A DNA stretch of 64,000 nt, from contig NZ_QTKT01000004.1 of NCBI RefSeq assembly GCF_018424605.1, forward strand, positions 301,554-365,553, in the 5' to 3' direction. The translations under genes were made by a program, and so were the position numbers. The notes under the pieces are model-generated. The model worked only from the letters and a program-made list of their open reading frames with translations, did no database searches and was not told where the DNA came from. Source of the DNA: Marinobacter lipolyticus (lineage in GTDB: Bacteria; Pseudomonadota; Gammaproteobacteria; Pseudomonadales; Oleiphilaceae). Of the stretch, positions 44,237 through 53,028 are shown piece by piece (the first letter of the stretch is position 1; every line of letters begins with the position of its first letter).

Positions 44237-45721
44237 TCAGGCCCCGGAGGTTTCCGACGGGGAGCTTTTCGGCTCCCCGTTTCCGGCACCGCCTGGGGCA
44301 TCCGACGGGGCCGCCCGGATCCGTTTTTTCTCGACGATGTAGGCCGGCATTCGGATCGTAACCGTCAGCCCGGGGAACTCTTTACCGGGGTAGTGATCCG
44401 ACAGCTCAATCTTGCCCTGATGAATTTCCGCCACTGCACTGACCAGGCTCAGGCCCAGGCCATTACCCGGTAGTGAGCGGCTCTTGCCCACCCGATAGAA
44501 ACGCTGGAACACCTGTTCTTTCTCGTCATCCGGAATACCGATGCCACTGTCGCTGACTTCAAACAGCGAGTCCGTGCCTTCGCGGCGTACCGCCACCCGG
44601 ATAACGCCTTTTTCCGGGGTGTACTTGATGGCGTTATCGATCAGGTTACTGACCATCTGGAACAGCAGATCCCGGTCGCCCTCGATCATCACCTGCTTAT
44701 CCAGCGCCTGCTCGAACACCTGCTCCTTGTCTTCGGAGAGCGCCTCGTAAAGCTCACAGGCATCGCTGACCAGCTCATCCAGGGAGACCGGCTTCATGTC
44801 TGCCGAGTTGCCCCGGGTTTCCAGCCGCGCAATCCGCAACAGGGCGTTGAAGGTGGCCAGCAGCTGATCGGCTTCCGCCACGGCACGGCCAGCCTGCTCC
44901 CGGGCCTCGTCGTTGTCCACCGACAGCAACGTGTTCTCCAGCTGATTGCGAAGGCGCGTCAGCGGCGTTCTCAGGTCGTGGGCGATGCTGTCTGAGACGT
45001 GGCGAATGCCTTCCATCAGGTACACGATGCGGTCCAGCATCCGGTTGAGGTTTTCCGCCAGCTGGTCGAAATCGTCCTCGGTACCCCGGGTGGGAATCCG
45101 CAGGGACAGATGCCCGTTCATGATACGGCGGGAGGTGTTGTTGATCACTTCAATACGCTTGGTGGTACTGCGGCTCATCAAAAAGCCGCCGAGCAACGCC
45201 AGGGCCAGCGTAATGCCCATTCCCCAGTTGATGGCGGTTTCGATCACCCGCTTGAGATTGGTGAGTTCATCCACATCACGGCCGACCAGCAGGCGCAGGC
45301 CACCCTGAACCTCAAAAATGCGGGCACGTGCCAGGCGCTCCGGCCCCTGCCAGCCCACGGATTCATTGAGGGTGAAATTGATCCAGCCGCTTTCCGAACG
45401 CGCCCCTTCCGGCCAGGTCTCCACGTTGCCGGCCAGCTTGAGGAAGTCGTCGGTGGTCAGCAGGTAGATGGATTTGGCGTTGGGGTCACGGGCAACCCGC
45501 TCGCGGATAATGGTGATCAGACCATTGATGCCGCGACCGCGGTATTGCTCCGCGAGGCCGGCGATTTCGGCCTCTATGGTCTGGTCTGTCTGGGCGGTCA
45601 TGAACCCGGCGGTGCGCCAGTAAATGAACGCCAGCAGCAGAAACACCGAGGTGGCGAACACCACCATGTACAGCAGTGCCAGTTGAAACGATGACGTCCG
45701 GAGCTGACTAAGCAGTTTCAC
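44237..45721 (-). CDS. Sensor histidine kinase (HAMP, EnvZ-like architecture)
   Basis: A 494-residue inner-membrane kinase. First helix about 10-35 (LALLYMVVFATSVFLLL), periplasmic domain of about 115 residues, second helix about 160-180, HAMP, then HisKA with phosphoacceptor His in SIAHDLRTPLTRL and HATPase_c with NLIDNAIKYTPEKG and DSGIGIPDDEKEQVFQRF. The GTG at 45721 lies 14 bases inside the end of the response regulator gene, so the two are coupled. Signal and targets are unknown; the periplasmic domain has no recognised ligand-binding motif. Confidence 0.93.
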   Translation of the reverse strand: MKLLSQLRTSSFQLALLYMVVFATSVFLLLAFIYWRTAGFMTAQTDQTIEAEIAGLAEQYRGRGINGLITIIRERVARDPNAKSIYLLTTDDFLKLAGNVETWPEGARSESGWINFTLNESVGWQGPERLARARIFEVQGGLRLLVGRDVDELTNLKRVIETAINWGMGITLALALLGGFLMSRSTTKRIEVINNTSRRIMNGHLSLRIPTRGTEDDFDQLAENLNRMLDRIVYLMEGIRHVSDSIAHDLRTPLTRLRNQLENTLLSVDNDEAREQAGRAVAEADQLLATFNALLRIARLETRGNSADMKPVSLDELVSDACELYEALSEDKEQVFEQALDKQVMIEGDRDLLFQMVSNLIDNAIKYTPEKGVIRVAVRREGTDSLFEVSDSGIGIPDDEKEQVFQRFYRVGKSRSLPGNGLGLSLVSAVAEIHQGKIELSDHYPGKEFPGLTVTIRMPAYIVEKKRIRAAPSDAPGGAGNGEPKSSPSETSGA

Positions 45722-46388
45722 GCAGCATGTACCCTGCACCCCGAATCGTCTGCAGCAACGGAGTCTCGAATTCCTTGTCGATCTTGGCTCTCAGCCGGCT
45801 GATATGCACGTCAATCACGTTGGTCTGGGGATCGAAATGATAATCCCAGACTTTCTCCAGCAGCATGGTCCGTGTCACCACCTGGCCAGCGTTGCGCATC
45901 AGGTATTCCAGCAGCCGGAATTCCCGTGGCTGCACATCAATGCTCTGACCGGCCCGCCGCACGGTACGCGCCAGCAGGTCCATCTCGAGATCCGCTACCC
46001 GCAGCACGGTCTCGGTCTCGGCGGACTGACGGTTACGGCGCACCAGCGACTCGATTCGCGCCAGCAGCTCGGTGAACGAAAACGGCTTGGTGAGGTAATC
46101 GTCGCCGCCGCCGCGCAGGCCTTCTACCCGGTCGTCGACGTCGCCCAGTGCGCTGAGAATCAGCACCGGCACCTGGTTACCGGTGGCCCGCACCGTCTTG
46201 ATGATGGCCAATCCGTCCATGCCCGGCAGCATTCGATCGACGATCATAATGTCGTAATCCTCGCTCGCCGCCATCATCATGCCTTCTTTGCCGTCGGCGG
46301 CGTGGTCAACCACGAAGTCCGATTCCTTCAACCCTTTGACAAGGTAGTTTGCTACATCCTGATCGTCTTCTATTACCAGCGCTTTCAC
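45708..46388 (-). CDS. OmpR-family response regulator
   Basis: A 226-residue response regulator starting at GTG with GGAGG upstream. Receiver domain: VIEDDQDVA, phosphoacceptor Asp in DIMIVDRMLPG (about 51) and the conserved Lys in DYLTKPFSF. The C-terminal winged helix has VQPREFRLLEYLMRN, VIDVHISRLRAKID and IRGAGYML. Partner of the overlapping histidine kinase. Regulated genes are not evident from the neighbourhood. Confidence 0.95.
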   Translation of the reverse strand: MKALVIEDDQDVANYLVKGLKESDFVVDHAADGKEGMMMAASEDYDIMIVDRMLPGMDGLAIIKTVRATGNQVPVLILSALGDVDDRVEGLRGGGDDYLTKPFSFTELLARIESLVRRNRQSAETETVLRVADLEMDLLARTVRRAGQSIDVQPREFRLLEYLMRNAGQVVTRTMLLEKVWDYHFDPQTNVIDVHISRLRAKIDKEFETPLLQTIRGAGYMLRETA

Positions 46389-46504
46389 CGGTTGTCCTCC
46401 CGATAGCGGATTACTTGTTAACCATTACATTACAAACAGGGTACGAAGAAGTTTGAGAGGCGGCCAGTTACGATCTTGTAAGAGGGTGTCGCCTATGGCG
46501 ACGG

Positions 46505-47284
46505 TCATTGCGGGTGGTGAAACCAGCCCAGACTCTCGGTGGTACTGCCCGCGGGCCGGTATTCGGCACTCAGCCACCCGGAATAGCCCATGGCATCCAG
46601 CGCATCGAAAACATTCGAAAAGTTAATCTCGCCGGTGCCGGGCTCGTGCCGGCCCGGGTTATCGGCGAACTGGATGTGGCCGATCCACGGCAGCAGGCAT
46701 TCCATGGTGCGGATCAGGTCCCCTTCCATGATCTGCATGTGATACAGGTCATACTGCAGGCGCACGTTGTCGGCATCCACTTCTTCGATCAGGCGAATGA
46801 CCTGCGCCGAGGTGTCCAGAAAGAAGCCCGGCATGTCCACCCGCGAATTGATCGCCTCCAGGCACAGGGTGATGCCCTCGGGCGCCAGCTGCTCGGCGGC
46901 CCAGCGCACGTTGTCGACCAGCGTCTGCCAGGCCAGATCCTCATCCAGATCCGCCGGGCGCAGGCCCGCCAGACAGTTCAACTGGCGGCATTCCAGCACC
47001 CGCGCGTAAGCCAGGGCCCTGGCGACGCCCTCGCGGAACTCATCCACCCGGTCCGGCAGGCAGGCAATGCCCCGCTCCCCGGCCTCCCAGTCACCGGGGG
47101 GCAGATTGAACAGCACCTGGGTCAGCCCGTTTTTCCGCAGCGCCTGCTGCAGGTCTTCCGCCGGCCAGGAGTAGGGAAACAGATATTCCACCCCGGTGAA
47201 CCCCGCCTTGTGGGCCTGACCGAAGCGCTCCAGAAAGGGCACCTCGGTGAACAGCATCGACAGATTGGCAGCAAACCTGGGCAT
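46505..47284 (-). CDS. hyi: Hydroxypyruvate isomerase
   Basis: A 259-residue TIM-barrel enzyme of the hydroxypyruvate isomerase/OtnI family, converting hydroxypyruvate to tartronate semialdehyde. Family signatures: RFAANLSMLFTEVPFLERF at the start, FNLPPGDWEAGERGIACLP in the middle, CLEAINSRVDMPGFFL with metal-binding Glu, and LQYDLYHMQIMEGD. The ATG at 47284 has AAGGAA six bases upstream and directly follows the reductase gene, which would consume its product. A related 2-oxo-tetronate isomerase activity is possible. Confidence 0.9.
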   Translation of the reverse strand: MPRFAANLSMLFTEVPFLERFGQAHKAGFTGVEYLFPYSWPAEDLQQALRKNGLTQVLFNLPPGDWEAGERGIACLPDRVDEFREGVARALAYARVLECRQLNCLAGLRPADLDEDLAWQTLVDNVRWAAEQLAPEGITLCLEAINSRVDMPGFFLDTSAQVIRLIEEVDADNVRLQYDLYHMQIMEGDLIRTMECLLPWIGHIQFADNPGRHEPGTGEINFSNVFDALDAMGYSGWLSAEYRPAGSTTESLGWFHHPQ

Positions 47285-47285
47285 G

Positions 47286-48209
47286 TCAGTTTCCTTTCGG
47301 TCCTTTTGATCGCAACGCTTTTGACCCCAGCAGCGCCCCGTTGACGTGCTCGAGCTCCAGCAACAGGCCACTGTGATCGACATCGCTGTGACCGTTGGCA
47401 ATCAGCGACAGGTACTCGTTATGAACCTGTTGCGACAACGGCAGTGTCAGGCCTTCGGCACGGGCCTCGTCCAGAATCATCCGCAGATCCTTGAGCTGAA
47501 TCCGCGCCGGCGCGCCGGGGGCAAAATCCCGGTCAATCATCCGCTGGCCGTGCAGCTCCAGAATTCGGCTGCCGGCAAAACCGCCCATCAGCGCCTCGCG
47601 CACGGCCGCGGGGTCTGCCCCGCCCTTCGCCGCCAGCAGCAGCGCTTCGGACACCGCACCGATGGTGATACCAACAATAGCCTGATTGGCCAGTTTCGCC
47701 AGTTGGCCGGAGCCCACCGGACCGATCCGGGTGCATTTACCCAGCACCTCAAACACCGGCCGCGCCCGATCCACATCCTGCTCCGAGCCACCGGCCATGA
47801 TGCTCAAGCGGGCCTCCGCCGCGCCCACCGTGCCGCCGGACACCGGCGCATCCACATACCCAGCGCCGCGCTCGGCCGCCAGCTCAGCGTGGCGGCGGGC
47901 CACGGACGGCTGAATGGAGCTCATATCAATCAGCAGGGCGCCATCTTTCAGCGCCGCAATCGCACCCTGATTCACCAGCACCTGCTCCACCACATCGCTG
48001 TTTTCCAACATGGTGATGACAACGTCTGCGTCCTGCACCGCCTGGTCCGGAGATTCGGCAATAGTTGCCTGATCCTGGAAGGGGGCGCACTTACTTGCCG
48101 TACGGTTCCAGAGCGTCATTGCAAAGCCCGCATCCAGAAGATTCCGGGTCATCGGCGAACCCATGAGGCCAATGCCCAGAAAGGCGATGCGGAGGTCCTG
48201 GTGAGCCAT
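47286..48209 (-). CDS. garR: 2-hydroxy-3-oxopropionate (tartronate semialdehyde) reductase
   Basis: A 307-residue beta-hydroxyacid dehydrogenase that reduces tartronate semialdehyde to glycerate. NAD(P)-binding FLGIGLMGSPMTRNLL, the substrate motif YVDAPVSGGTVGA and the catalytic Lys region GQLAKLANQ are all visible. It forms a two-gene unit with hydroxypyruvate isomerase, indicating glyoxylate/hydroxypyruvate use through glycerate; glyoxylate carboligase (gcl) and glycerate kinase are not here. Distinction from 3-hydroxyisobutyrate dehydrogenase rests mainly on this pairing. Confidence 0.88.
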   Translation of the reverse strand: MAHQDLRIAFLGIGLMGSPMTRNLLDAGFAMTLWNRTASKCAPFQDQATIAESPDQAVQDADVVITMLENSDVVEQVLVNQGAIAALKDGALLIDMSSIQPSVARRHAELAAERGAGYVDAPVSGGTVGAAEARLSIMAGGSEQDVDRARPVFEVLGKCTRIGPVGSGQLAKLANQAIVGITIGAVSEALLLAAKGGADPAAVREALMGGFAGSRILELHGQRMIDRDFAPGAPARIQLKDLRMILDEARAEGLTLPLSQQVHNEYLSLIANGHSDVDHSGLLLELEHVNGALLGSKALRSKGPKGN

Positions 48210-48226
48210 CGTATTATTCCTCTTCT

Positions 48227-48269
48227 AAAAACAAAAACGCCACCCGCTTTTTACAGCGTGGTGGCGTTC
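48227..48269 (-). terminator. Intrinsic terminator of rpoH
   Basis: The inverted repeat AACGCCACC and GGTGGCGTT (within 48237-48269) forms a strong stem after the rpoH stop codon. On the minus strand it is followed by T-rich sequence (48227-48236). Confidence 0.85.
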
Positions 48270-48292
48270 GAAAAGCCCGGGGAGCGGCGGCG

Positions 48293-49153
48293 TCAGGCCG
48301 CTTCAACCATGCTGGCCCGGATCTTCTTCATGGCGTTCTTTTCCAGCTGGCGAATGCGCTCGGCTGACACACCGTATTTGTCCGCCAGTTCGTGCAGGGT
48401 CGACTTGCTCTCGGTCAGCCAGCGTTCGCGCAGGATGTCCTGGCTGCGCTCGTCGAGGTGTTCAAGGGCCTGCATCAGACGACCGTTGGAATCTTCCGTC
48501 CAGTCGGCGTTCTCGAGCTGCACCGAAGGATCGCTGCGACGATCTTCCAGATAATGCGCCGGGGCCTGGTAGGCGTTGTCGTCGTCATCGTCCATCGGGC
48601 CATCGAAGGCGGTGTCCTGGGAGGCAAGACGGCCTTCCATTTCCCGCACCACTCTGGGCTCTACCCCCAGATCCGCCGCTACGGCATTGAGCTCGTCATG
48701 GCTGAGCCACGCCAGCCGCTTTTTCTGGCTGCGCAGGTTGAAGAACAGCTTACGCTGGGCCTTGGTGGTGGCCACTTTCACGATGCGCCAGTTGCGCAGG
48801 ATGAACTCGTGAATCTCAGCCTTGATCCAGTGTACCGCGAAGGACACAAGACGCACGCCGTATTCCGGGTTGAAGCGTTTGACCGCTTTCATCAGCCCGA
48901 CGTTGCCTTCCTGAATCAGGTCGGCCTGGGCCAGCCCGTAGCCGGAATAACTGCGAGCGATGTGAATCACAAACCGCAGATGTGAGAGTACCAGCTGGCG
49001 AGCGGCGTCAACGTCGTCTTCGTAATGAAGGCGTTCGGCAAGCTCGCGTTCTTCATCAGCCGTCAGTACCGGAATCCTGCTCGCAGCCTGGATGTAGGAC
49101 TCGAGGTTGGCACCCGGAACCAGTCTGTCAATCAGCTGTAAACTCGTACCCAT
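48293..49153 (-). CDS. rpoH: Heat-shock sigma factor RpoH (sigma-32)
   Basis: A 286-residue alternative sigma factor directing heat-shock transcription. Region 2 has [19 protein letters not shown] and [20 protein letters not shown]; the RpoH box QRKLFFNLR is diagnostic; region 4 has [32 protein letters not shown] precedes the ATG. It is next to ftsYEX, as in E. coli and many gammaproteobacteria. A palindrome lies just before its ribosome-binding site. Confidence 0.97.
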   Translation of the reverse strand: MGTSLQLIDRLVPGANLESYIQAASRIPVLTADEERELAERLHYEDDVDAARQLVLSHLRFVIHIARSYSGYGLAQADLIQEGNVGLMKAVKRFNPEYGVRLVSFAVHWIKAEIHEFILRNWRIVKVATTKAQRKLFFNLRSQKKRLAWLSHDELNAVAADLGVEPRVVREMEGRLASQDTAFDGPMDDDDDNAYQAPAHYLEDRRSDPSVQLENADWTEDSNGRLMQALEHLDERSQDILRERWLTESKSTLHELADKYGVSAERIRQLEKNAMKKIRASMVEAA

Positions 49154-49169
49154 GCTTGTATCCTCCGAC

Positions 49170-49213
49170 CTTGGCGGCCACTAAATATACCAATTGATAT
49201 TTAAACCGCCAAG
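49170..49213 (-). promoter_or_regulatory. Palindrome in the rpoH leader
   Basis: An outer 8-base inverted repeat (CTTGGCGG and CCGCCAAG) encloses an inner A/T-only 7-base repeat (TAAATAT and ATATTTA, 49182-49203). On the rpoH strand the stem ends about four bases before GGAGG. If transcribed it forms a hairpin next to the ribosome-binding site; as DNA it could be an operator. Confidence 0.5.
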
Positions 49214-49351
49214 ACCTTGATAAGTTCCTGATCTTTTCCAGTAACCCATTACAAAACAACAATCTGGAAAAAATCTCGCTGTTCCCGTTACGCTCAAAAC
49301 ACTACGCCGTTGAGGTCACGCTTTTCAATACGGTTTTCCCGTAACCCCGGA

Positions 49352-50344
49352 TCAGCCCCCGGCGATTTCGCCCGGCTCAATGGCATCCAGATGGCGCTTC
49401 ACCGCAACCCAGGCACCCAGCCAGCCTAACAGCATCGCCACGATTAGCAACGCGAGCGCGCCGTCGAAGGTCAGGCCGTTGAGTGAAAAGTCACTGCGAT
49501 ACAGGCCCGCCAGCCGCTCCACCGGCCCGCTGAGCCACCACAGTGATATCTGCAGCAGCAGCCAGGCCACCACGCCTCCACCCAGGCCGAACCAGGCGCC
49601 GGTGTACAGGAACGGGCGGCGCACGAACGCATCGGTGCCACCAACCATTTTAGCCACAAGAATTTCATCGCGCCGGTTTTCGATGGCCAGACGCACGGTG
49701 TTACCAATCACCAGCACCACCGCCGCTGCCAGCAGCAACGCCAGCGCCCAGACCGCACGGGCAAGCAGGTCCGTCATCGCGTTGAGGCGCTGAAGCCAGC
49801 CCAGGTCCACCTGCACCCGGTCGACGCCCGTCATCCCTTCCAGCCTCATGACCAGCGCTTCCACGCCGCCGGGGGTGCGGGAGGCTTCGTCCGGGGTCAC
49901 CAGCAGCGTGTGCGGCAACGGATTCCCCTCGAGGTAATCCAGCGCATCCTCAAGCCCCGACGACGAGCGGAATTCCGCCAGCGCCTGTTGCTTGTCGATC
50001 AGCTCCACCTCGAGCACGCGGCTGTCGGCTTCGGCCTCGGCCCGTAGCGCGTTCGCGCTCTCCAGAGTCACGCTTTCTTTAAGATAGGCCGTAATGCGCG
50101 CGCTGCTCTCCCAGCCGGCGCTCACGCCCTGAAGGCTGGTCAGCAACAGCAGCAGCGCCACCGGCAACGCCAGCGCCACCCCCATCACCGCCCAGGTCAT
50201 CATGCTGGCGATGGGCGTGCGCCAGAGCCGCTCCGCACTGTCGCGGGCGACCTTGCGATGGTGAACCAGATAGCTCTCGGCCTGCTGCTGCAGCGGCGAA
50301 CGGGACTGGTTGGCGCCCTTGCGCTTCCGGGGTTCAGCGGCCAT
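49352..50344 (-). CDS. ftsX: Cell division protein FtsX
   Basis: A 330-residue inner-membrane permease-like protein with four membrane helices (one near residue 45-65 and three in the last 150 residues). With FtsE it controls septal peptidoglycan hydrolases at the divisome. The periplasmic part between helices 1 and 2 (about 75-200) carries the typical ITAYLKESVTLESA and FRSSSGLEDALDYLEGNPLP. The ATG at 50344 follows GGAGG and overlaps ftsE by 11 bases. Confidence 0.95.
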   Translation of the reverse strand: MAAEPRKRKGANQSRSPLQQQAESYLVHHRKVARDSAERLWRTPIASMMTWAVMGVALALPVALLLLLTSLQGVSAGWESSARITAYLKESVTLESANALRAEAEADSRVLEVELIDKQQALAEFRSSSGLEDALDYLEGNPLPHTLLVTPDEASRTPGGVEALVMRLEGMTGVDRVQVDLGWLQRLNAMTDLLARAVWALALLLAAAVVLVIGNTVRLAIENRRDEILVAKMVGGTDAFVRRPFLYTGAWFGLGGGVVAWLLLQISLWWLSGPVERLAGLYRSDFSLNGLTFDGALALLIVAMLLGWLGAWVAVKRHLDAIEPGEIAGG

Positions 50345-51005
50345 GACCACCTCCGGCGATCAGCTGGCCGTGGTCGAGAGTCAGGGTGCGTCGCTGCATA
50401 TCGTTGATCAGGGCAATGTCGTGACTGGCAATCAGCACCGTCACGCCGACCTGACTGAACTGGGAAAACAGGTGCATGATGTCGGCCGACAGCTCCGGGT
50501 CGAGGTTACCGGTCGGCTCATCCGCCAGCAGTACCGGCGGTTTGTTGACCACCGCCCGGGCAATGCCCACCCGTTGCTGCTCCCCGCCGGACAGCTGCAG
50601 CGGGTTCATCTTTTCCTTGCTCAGCAACCCGACCTTATCGAGCGCGGCGCGCACCCGCCGGCCAATGTCCCGCGTCGGCACACCCATCACCTCCAGCGGC
50701 ATGGCGACGTTGTCGAACACCGTGCGATCGAACAGCAACTGGTGATTCTGGAACACCACACCGATATGCCGGCGGATATAGGGAATCTGGCGCCTGGGCA
50801 GGGTATTGAGCACCTGACCACCCACCACCACTTCGCCGGCGCTGGGGCGCTCCATCACCATGATCAGCTTGAGCAGGGTACTTTTACCGGCGCCGGAATG
50901 GCCGGTCAGAAACGCCATCTCGCCCCGGGCCAGGCTGAAGTTCACCTGGCGCAGGGCGGTGTGGTCGCTGTCGTAGCGTTTGGTGACCTGACGGAATTCG
51001 ATCAT
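50334..51005 (-). CDS. ftsE: Cell division ATP-binding protein FtsE
   Basis: A 223-residue ABC ATPase. Walker [11 protein letters not shown]-loop VVFQNHQLL, signature [14 protein letters not shown] and Walker [13 protein letters not shown] are intact. Acts with FtsX at the division site. It lies between ftsY (15 bases upstream) and ftsX, the conserved ftsYEX order. Confidence 0.96.
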   Translation of the reverse strand: MIEFRQVTKRYDSDHTALRQVNFSLARGEMAFLTGHSGAGKSTLLKLIMVMERPSAGEVVVGGQVLNTLPRRQIPYIRRHIGVVFQNHQLLFDRTVFDNVAMPLEVMGVPTRDIGRRVRAALDKVGLLSKEKMNPLQLSGGEQQRVGIARAVVNKPPVLLADEPTGNLDPELSADIMHLFSQFSQVGVTVLIASHDIALINDMQRRTLTLDHGQLIAGGGHGR

Positions 51006-51020
51006 CGGCCGGTACTGCAG

Positions 51021-52229
51021 TTACTGGTCGTCAAACAGGGCATCCACAAAGGTTTCGGCATCAAAGCTGCGCAGGTCGTCCACCTGCTCGCCCACGCCAA
51101 TAAAGCGAATGGGCAACTGCAACTGGCGAGCGATAGCGAACACAATACCACCCTTGGCGGTGCCGTCCAGTTTGGTCAGGGTAATGCCGCTGACGCCCAC
51201 CGCCTGCTGGAACACCTGGGCCTGGCTCAGCGCGTTCTGGCCGGTGCCGGCATCCAGCACCAGCATCACTTCGTGGGGCGCGGAGTCGTCGAGCTTTTTC
51301 ATCACCCGCACAACCTTCTCGAGCTCGTTCATCAGGTTGTCTTTGTTCTGCAGACGACCGGCGGTATCGGCGATCACCACGTCGACCTCGCGGGACTGGG
51401 CAGACTGGATGGCGTCGAAAATCACCGAGGCACTGTCAGCACCGGTGTGCTGGGCCACCACCGGCACGTTGTTGCGCTCGCCCCAGACCTGCAGCTGTTC
51501 AACCGCAGCGGCGCGGAAGGTGTCGCCGGCGGCTAGCATCACCGACTTGCCCTCGGTCTGGAACTTCTTGGTGAGCTTGCCAATGGTGGTGGTTTTGCCC
51601 ACACCATTTACGCCCACCATCAGAATCACGTAGGGCTTCTTGCCGGTGTTCAGCTCCAGCGGCTTGGTCACGCCCGCCAGCAGCCCGTGCAGTTCATCGC
51701 GAAGCGCCTGGCGCAGCGCGGCGCCATCTTTGAGCTGGTTGCGCTCCAGCTTGTCGGTCAGCGACTCGATGATCTCAGAGGTGGCCGTTACGCCCACATC
51801 GGCCATCAGCAGGGTGGTTTCGATCTCCTCGAGCAGGTCCTCGTCAATCTTCTTGCCCACGGCAAACAGATCCGACAGACCGGACGACAGCGTGGCGCGG
51901 GTTTTTCCCAGGCCCTTGCGAATACGTTCGAAAACGCTGACCGCCGGTTCTTCGGCGACCGGTTCCGGGGCTTGCTCCGGCACCAGTGCTTCCGGCTGCG
52001 GAGCGGCAGGCTCCGCGGGTTCGGCCACCGCCGGTTCGGCTGCCTCTTCTTTCGACGGCGCCTCCGCCTGGGGGGCAACCGGCTCAGCGCCCGGCTGGGG
52101 TTCCGGCTTCTTCTGCGGAACCGGTTTCGGGCGGGGAACCCGCTTCCGGTTCCCGGCCAGATCCAGCGCAAAAATGAAAACGAGAAGGGCCAGAAGGCCG
52201 ATTGCAATCCACTCTGCGGTCATACTCAT
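51021..52229 (-). CDS. ftsY: Signal recognition particle receptor FtsY
   Basis: A 402-residue SRP receptor GTPase that docks ribosome-nascent chain complexes at the membrane. An N-terminal membrane helix (about 5-25) is followed by a Pro/Ala/Glu-rich acidic A domain (30-95), the N domain and the G domain with MVGVNGVGKTTTIGKL, DTFRAAAVEQL, DTAGRLQNKDNLM and TKLDGTAKGG. The transmembrane start is less usual than in E. coli, but common in pseudomonads and relatives. First gene of ftsYEX. Confidence 0.96.
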   Translation of the reverse strand: MSMTAEWIAIGLLALLVFIFALDLAGNRKRVPRPKPVPQKKPEPQPGAEPVAPQAEAPSKEEAAEPAVAEPAEPAAPQPEALVPEQAPEPVAEEPAVSVFERIRKGLGKTRATLSSGLSDLFAVGKKIDEDLLEEIETTLLMADVGVTATSEIIESLTDKLERNQLKDGAALRQALRDELHGLLAGVTKPLELNTGKKPYVILMVGVNGVGKTTTIGKLTKKFQTEGKSVMLAAGDTFRAAAVEQLQVWGERNNVPVVAQHTGADSASVIFDAIQSAQSREVDVVIADTAGRLQNKDNLMNELEKVVRVMKKLDDSAPHEVMLVLDAGTGQNALSQAQVFQQAVGVSGITLTKLDGTAKGGIVFAIARQLQLPIRFIGVGEQVDDLRSFDAETFVDALFDDQ

Positions 52230-52379
52230 ACCATCAATTGAAAATGGGCGGGAAAAAGAAAGGCGATAGTCTAGCAGACTGTCGCGGGGAATTGGGGCGG
52301 TTCACCCGTCGGTCCTGCGGATGGCGACCGGCGGATTTTCCGTTACCATAGCGCCAACCACCAGACAGCGGCAGGCAGC

Positions 52380-53021
52380 ATGGGCCAGAAACCGAAACAC
52401 CCCAACGGCAAGAAACACCCGCGCCACGCATCGGCCAGACCCGGTAGCGGCAGCGGCGGCGAACTGCGCCTCATCGGCGGCGACTGGCGCAGCCGCAAAC
52501 TGCGCTTCCCCGACGACGGCGGCGTGCGCCCCACCCCGGCCCGCACCCGCGAAACCCTGTTCAACTGGCTGAACTACCACCTGGCCGGGCGCCGCTGCCT
52601 CGACCTCTTCGCAGGCTCCGGGGCCCTCGGCCTCGAAGCCCTGTCCCGCGGCGCCGGCGCCACCGTTTTCGTCGACCACACGCCGACATTGGCCCAGGCC
52701 CTGCGCAGCAACCTGAGGTTATTAAAATCAGATAACGGGGAAGTGATCTGCCAGAGCGTGGATGCCTTTCTGGGCCAGCCACCGGCCACCCCTTTCGACA
52801 TTCTGTTCATGGACCCGCCCTTCCGCCAGGGCTGGCTGGAAAAGCTGATACCACTGATCGCGGATAATGGCTGGGTCAGGCCCGGCGGCTGGGTCTACGT
52901 GGAGCACGAAAGCGAGCGGTCAACGCCTCAGACTCCGCCGAACTGGTCCCTGCACCGGCAGAAGTCCGCCGGCCAGGTGACCTATTGCCTGTTCCGGGTC
53001 GGGGAACCCGGAGACATCTGA
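52380..53021 (+). CDS. rsmD: 16S rRNA (guanine(966)-N2)-methyltransferase RsmD
   Basis: A 213-residue S-adenosylmethionine-dependent enzyme that methylates G966 of 16S rRNA in the assembling 30S subunit. Motifs: LRLIGGDWRSRKLRFP at the start, PTPARTRETLFNWL, the SAM-binding DLFAGSGALGLEALSRGA and the catalytic FMDPPF. A basic N-terminal 25-residue extension precedes the domain. It is divergent to ftsY, the standard rsmD-ftsYEX arrangement, and converges with the desaturase gene. Confidence 0.95.
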   Translation: MGQKPKHPNGKKHPRHASARPGSGSGGELRLIGGDWRSRKLRFPDDGGVRPTPARTRETLFNWLNYHLAGRRCLDLFAGSGALGLEALSRGAGATVFVDHTPTLAQALRSNLRLLKSDNGEVICQSVDAFLGQPPATPFDILFMDPPFRQGWLEKLIPLIADNGWVRPGGWVYVEHESERSTPQTPPNWSLHRQKSAGQVTYCLFRVGEPGDI

Positions 53022-53028
53022 GGAAGGT

